This document shows, piece after piece, positions 60,223 to 64,000 of a DNA stretch of 64,000 bases. Position 1 is the stretch's first letter, and the number at the start of each line of letters is the position of its first letter. The translations under genes were made by a program, and so were the position numbers. The notes under the pieces were generated by a model. It saw only the letters and a list, made by a program, of their open reading frames with translations, was not told where the DNA came from and did no database searches. Origin of the DNA: Mesosutterella faecium (GTDB lineage: Bacteria; Pseudomonadota; Gammaproteobacteria; Burkholderiales; Burkholderiaceae_F); assembly GCF_022809315.2 (NCBI RefSeq), contig NZ_JAKZJU020000001.1:992001-1056000 (forward strand), written 5' to 3'.

Positions 60223-63200
60223 TCAGAGGTCTTTTTTGGTTTCGATCTGCACCATCTCGACCTTTTCGGCCGGCGGCAGCACCCGGCGCGGGCGGCCGGG
60301 TGCCTTGGGCTGGGTGTAGCACACTTCGCCCACGAGAGCGGGGTTGGTGTGCACGACCTGCAGGCCCGAGGCCTCGAGCTCTTTTTCAATGCCCGCGGCG
60401 CCCTGTGCGATGGTGGCGCCTTCTTCAGGGGCGCTCTTCGCGGGTTCGGGCCGGGTCTCGACCTGAACGGGCGCTTCGGCGGCGCGCTGCGGGGCGGGCT
60501 CAGCCTTCAGGGCAGCCTCGGTCTTCGGGGCGGCCTCGGCCGTCTGCCGGGGCGTCTCCCGCGGGGATTCCCCGCGCTGCTGCGGCTCTTCCCGGCGCTC
60601 CTCGTCGGGGGCGGCGGCAGGCTGCTGCGGCGCGGCCTGGGCGGCCTCCTCCGAGGCGGCCTCGGGCTTTTGCTGGGCCGCGGACTCCTCGCGGCGGTCT
60701 CCCCTGCGGCCCCTGCGGCTGTGACGGCCGTGGCGGCCTTCGCTGCGGCCGGCCTCGCGGGCGGCTTCGGCCACCGGCGCGTCCACGGCGCTCGCCACGG
60801 CCTGGGCGACCGGGTTCACGTCGGACACGGCGTTGTCCGCGGCGGCCGGCGCGATCGCAAGGCGGGCGGCCTTGTCCTCAATCGCCTTCATTTCCTGGGC
60901 GGCGAGCGCCTCGGCGTTCTCTGGCTCCGAGGCGGCAGCCTCTTCAGAGCGGCGCGAGCCCCGGCGGCGGCGACGGCGGCGGGCCTCGCCTTCCGCGGGG
61001 GCGGCGGCTCCCTGCGCTTCAGGCCTGGCGGCCGGAGCCTCTCCGGCCGGGGTCTGGGCGGGCTGCGCGGCGCGCGGCTCGGCCTTTTCCTCGGGGGCGG
61101 GCGTGCCGGCGGGCTCGGCAGCCTCGCTCAGAGCGGGCTCGGGCCTTTCTTCCTGCCTCGGCGCGGCGGCGCGCTCGGTCTGGCGCACGCGCCTCGAGCG
61201 GCGGCGCCGGGTTTCGGACTCCAGAGGACGCGGCGTGCGGCGCTCTTCGGAGCGCTCGCTCCGTTCTTCCCGCTTCTCCTCGCCTTCTTCTCCGCTCTGG
61301 ACTTTCTCCTTCGGGGCGGCCTCGGCGCGGCGCTCGGAAGCCGCGCGTCCGCGGCCCCTGCCGCGGACGCGGCGGGCCTGGCGGGAGTCTTCCTCAGACT
61401 CCGGAGCTTTCTTTTCGGAGGCGGCCTGCGCGGGCTTCGCCTCCTGCCCGGCGGGCTTGTCTTCACCGGAGCTGCCGAGCAGCCGGTCAATCAGACGCGA
61501 GAAGAAGCCCTTCTTCGGAGCCGCGGCCCTGGGGGCGGGAGCAGCCTTCGGGGCTGCCTCCGGCTCGGGCTTCCTCGCGTGCTCCACGTGAGCCGGGGCC
61601 GGCGTGTCGCGGGCGATGCTCTTGATCACCGGAATCTGCTTGGGGCGGGCCGGGCGGTCGTCCTCGCTCTTCAGCGCGTAGGGGTCGGTCGCGACAGGCT
61701 GGAGGTCTTCGGCGCGCTCATAGCTCGCCACATGGTCCTCAAGCCGCTCGTCGGTCGCGCGCAGCCGCTCGATGTGGTAGTGCGGGGTTTCGAGCGCCGT
61801 GTTGGGGATGAGCACCACGGGAATGCGGTTGCGCTGCTCGATCTTCGCGATGTCGGCGCGCTTTTCATTAAGGAGATAGGTGGCCACGTCGACGGGCACC
61901 TGGGCGTGGATCGCTCCGGTTCCGTCCTTGGCGGCCTCCTCCTGGATGATGCGCAGCACCTGCAGGGCGCTGCTTTCCGTGTCGCGGATCACGCCGATGC
62001 CGTTGCAGCGCGGGCAGGTGATGTGGTGGCCTTCGGACAGGGCCGGGCGCAGCCTCTGGCGCGACAGCTCCATCAGCCCGAAGCGGCTGATCTTCGCCAT
62101 CTGGACGCGGGCGCGGTCATAGCGCAGGGCCTCCTTGAGGCGCTGCTCGATCGCGCGCTGGTTGCGGGGGTCCTCCATGTCGATGAAGTCGATCACGACA
62201 AGGCCGCCCAGGTCGCGCAGCCTCATCTGCCGGGCGATTTCGTCGGCGGCTTCGCAGTTGGTGCGGAAGGCGGTCTCCTCGATGTCGGAGCCGCGGGTGG
62301 CGCGCGCGGAGTTGACGTCGACCGCGACGAGGGCCTCGGTGTGGTCGATCACGATCGCGCCGCCCGAGGGCAGCGTCACGGTGCGCGAGTAGGCGGTTTC
62401 AATCTGGTGCTCGATCTGAAAGCGGGAGAACAGCGGGGTTTCCTCGCGGTAGCGCTTCACGCGGTTCACCATGTCGGGCATGACGTAGAGCATGAACTGC
62501 CGCACCTGGTCGTAGATTTCGTCCGTGTCGACGAGGATCTCCCCGATGTCGGGCTGGAAGTAGTCGCGCACCGCGCGGATGACGAGGTTGCTCTCCTCGA
62601 CGATCAGGAACGGGGCGGGGTTCATGCGCTTGAGGTGCTGCCCGTCGACGACCGGCTCGGTGACGTAGGTGGTGGTCGTGCGGCCGTTTTCGGTGCGGGT
62701 GAGCTCGTACTGCGGGGTCGCGGCCTCGCAGATCGCGCTCCAGAGCTTGAGCAGGTAGTCAAGATCCCACTGCAGCTCTTCCACGGAGCGGCCGATGCCG
62801 GCCGTGCGGGCGATGACCGACATGCCCTGCGGGAGGTTGAGCTCTTCGATCGCGTGGCGCAGCTCCTGGCGCTCCTCGCCCTCGATCCTGCGCGAGACGC
62901 CGCCGCCCCTCGGGTTGTTCGGCATCAGAACGAGGTATCGGCCGGCCAGCGAAATGAACGTGGTGAGGGCGGCGCCCTTGTTGCCGCGCTCCTCCTTTTC
63001 GACCTGGACGATGATTTCCTGGCCTTCCCTCAGCGCCTCCTTGATGGTGCAGTTGTGGACGTCGACGTCCTTGCTGAAGTAGCTGCGGGAGACTTCCTTG
63101 AAGGGGAGGAAGCCGTGGCGCTCCTCGCCGTAGTCGACGAAGCAGGCCTCGAGCGAGGGCTCGATGCGGGTGATGATGCCCTTGTAGATGTTGGACTTGT

Positions 63201-63300
63201 GCTGCTCGTGTCCGACGGTCTCGATGTCGATGTCAACCAGCGTCTGGCCGTCGACGATCGCCACCCGGGTCTCTTCCGAGTGGATGGCGTTGAATAGCAT
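60223..63300 (-). CDS. rne: Ribonuclease E
   Basis: A 1025-residue endoribonuclease and degradosome scaffold. The catalytic half (1-about 520) starts MLFNAIHSEETRVAIVDGQTLVDIDIE, has an S1 domain (KGIITRIEPSLEACFVDYG), the 5'-sensor, DNase I-like motifs VAVDVNSARATRG and VVIDFIDM with metal-binding Asp, and the zinc-link CPRCNG. The C-terminal half is low-complexity, rich in Ala/Pro/Glu/Arg with basic RNA-binding patches (RRVRGRGRGR, EARRRRRRRGSRR), ending PGRPRRVLPPAEKVEMVQIETKKDL. ATG 63300 fits the family start exactly; the open frame upstream is leader. Confidence 0.96.
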   Translation of the reverse strand: MLFNAIHSEETRVAIVDGQTLVDIDIETVGHEQHKSNIYKGIITRIEPSLEACFVDYGEERHGFLPFKEVSRSYFSKDVDVHNCTIKEALREGQEIIVQVEKEERGNKGAALTTFISLAGRYLVLMPNNPRGGGVSRRIEGEERQELRHAIEELNLPQGMSVIARTAGIGRSVEELQWDLDYLLKLWSAICEAATPQYELTRTENGRTTTTYVTEPVVDGQHLKRMNPAPFLIVEESNLVIRAVRDYFQPDIGEILVDTDEIYDQVRQFMLYVMPDMVNRVKRYREETPLFSRFQIEHQIETAYSRTVTLPSGGAIVIDHTEALVAVDVNSARATRGSDIEETAFRTNCEAADEIARQMRLRDLGGLVVIDFIDMEDPRNQRAIEQRLKEALRYDRARVQMAKISRFGLMELSRQRLRPALSEGHHITCPRCNGIGVIRDTESSALQVLRIIQEEAAKDGTGAIHAQVPVDVATYLLNEKRADIAKIEQRNRIPVVLIPNTALETPHYHIERLRATDERLEDHVASYERAEDLQPVATDPYALKSEDDRPARPKQIPVIKSIARDTPAPAHVEHARKPEPEAAPKAAPAPRAAAPKKGFFSRLIDRLLGSSGEDKPAGQEAKPAQAASEKKAPESEEDSRQARRVRGRGRGRAASERRAEAAPKEKVQSGEEGEEKREERSERSEERRTPRPLESETRRRRSRRVRQTERAAAPRQEERPEPALSEAAEPAGTPAPEEKAEPRAAQPAQTPAGEAPAARPEAQGAAAPAEGEARRRRRRRGSRRSEEAAASEPENAEALAAQEMKAIEDKAARLAIAPAAADNAVSDVNPVAQAVASAVDAPVAEAAREAGRSEGRHGRHSRRGRRGDRREESAAQQKPEAASEEAAQAAPQQPAAAPDEERREEPQQRGESPRETPRQTAEAAPKTEAALKAEPAPQRAAEAPVQVETRPEPAKSAPEEGATIAQGAAGIEKELEASGLQVVHTNPALVGEVCYTQPKAPGRPRRVLPPAEKVEMVQIETKKDL

Positions 63301-64000
63301 GCGCTTCACTTGAGCACTCCTTGGCGCCACTGTCGCGGGCGCGTCAAGCGTGCGGAAGCCTGCACTGGGATTTTCGGCTGCGGCGGCCTGGGGGCCGCTT
63401 TTTCTCAACGCCTCTGAGTGATGCCCGGGTTCTCGCGTCGCCGGCATCCGGAGGCGGACGGGCCCGGTCTGCAGACAGCGCGGCCCCGGGCCCGGGGGAT
63501 GAAGTCCTCCGAGCTGCCGTGCAGCTCCGTCATGACAGTAGTTCGAGCGCGATCCACGTTCAGGGTTGATCCAAAAAAACAGCCAAAAAACAAAACGTGC
63601 ACGCACCGGCCGTCGCCCGCTTCTTTCTTCGGGGGGCGGGCCGGCTGCGGCACTCCATGCATTCTTTCGCAGTCGGGGGCGTGATGCTCTCGCACGGGCC
63701 CGACCGGCTCGTCCGTCCTCCAGCGCGCAGCTCCGCCGCGGCGTCTCGCCGGCGGCATTCCTGGGCGCGAGTACAGGACTCGCCTTAGTCAAAAAACAAA
63801 AACTTTTTCCACGGCGGCGCCGGCCCGGGCGTGAAAACCGCCATAATGAAAGGCGCATCTTCGCTTCGCGGGGAGGGCGTCGCCGCCGCCCGGGGCCTCA
63901 GGGGCGCCCGGGCTATCAGATCGTCAGGGGACCGCAACGGCAGGCCGCGTGTTTTTTGCTGCGCAAAGCGCGGAAAAACGGCAGACCGGCAAGGGTTGCT
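63301..64000 (-). other. Long rne leader and upstream region
   Basis: 700 bp without a recognised gene. The rne frame stays open for another 186 codons but reads as low-complexity Arg/Pro-rich sequence with no conservation. In E. coli rne has a long structured 5' untranslated region used by RNase E for autoregulation, and this may be similar. On the minus strand two U-rich runs (63594-63568 region) could be cleavage sites. A plus-strand gene (rluC is typical opposite rne) may begin beyond the window. Confidence 0.5.

Noticed and set aside
60214..63297. 1027-codon plus-strand open frame opposite rne
   Set aside because: RNase E on the other strand has clear domains; the antisense translation is low complexity with no ribosome binding site or family match.

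Overview
The window is a GC-rich bacterial chromosome segment. Its gene orders are characteristic of Betaproteobacteria: rpsF-priB-rpsR-rplI, hfq-hflX-hflK-hflC-DUF2065-hisZ-purA, rlmN-rodZ-ispG-hisS-yfgM-bamB-der, and infC-rpmI-rplT-pheST-ihfA followed by a MerR-type gene. The protein sequences look like Burkholderiales, possibly Sutterellaceae; this is inferred from reading, not from a database match. No rRNA genes and no CRISPR array were seen.

Layout. 1-6400: translation block on the plus strand (thrS 3' end, infC, rpmI, rplT, terminator, pheS, pheT, ihfA, MerR-type gene, tRNA-Pro). 6767-8773: an SLC1-family symporter, a perfect bidirectional terminator, and a convergent orphan IS607-type serine recombinase. 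9015-29622: a nearly unbroken plus-strand run of housekeeping genes (surE, nlpD, rlmD, ndk, rlmN, rodZ, ispG, hisS, yfgM-like, bamB, der, a membrane protein, hfq, hflX, hflK, hflC, DUF2065, hisZ, purA, phosphoribosyltransferase, HicB-like).

29790-39556: a 9.8-kb integrated element with visibly lower GC, bounded by a 19-bp direct repeat. The right copy is the 3' end of an intact tRNA-Leu(CAG). It encodes a P4-type tyrosine integrase, a ribbon-helix-helix-like protein, a terminase-small-subunit-like protein, an unknown 348-residue protein, an AlpA-like regulator, a Toprim primase and a DUF927 helicase. No capsid, tail or lysis genes are visible, so it looks like a phage satellite (P4/PICI-like) rather than a prophage. 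Its control region holds a C4/CI-type antisense RNA that I could fold by eye: an enclosing stem, a UUCG hairpin, and an exposed loop. Two antisense segments each match two target copies, and one target covers the ribosome binding site of an unlisted 53-residue membrane peptide. Two clusters of an AGGGGGAA iteron lie about 8 kb apart, next to the integrase end and the replication-gene end. A 22-bp-period palindrome array sits in front of alpA. Together these form a compact replication, immunity and possibly packaging module and are the main novelty of the window.

39543-46972: tRNA-Leu, rnr, rlmB, the rpsF-priB-rpsR-rplI operon, dnaB and a DUF456 membrane protein. 47128-48897: a minus-strand PIN-PhoH protein. 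49147-57232: hom, thrC, the molybdopterin genes mobB, moeA, moaD and moaE, then clpB behind a textbook sigma-32 promoter. 57416-63300 (minus strand): putP, moaA and rne, with a long rne leader reaching towards the window end.

Two start codons appear non-standard: AUC for infC (known in the family) and CUG for hflX. These are inferences from Shine-Dalgarno position and N-terminal conservation.
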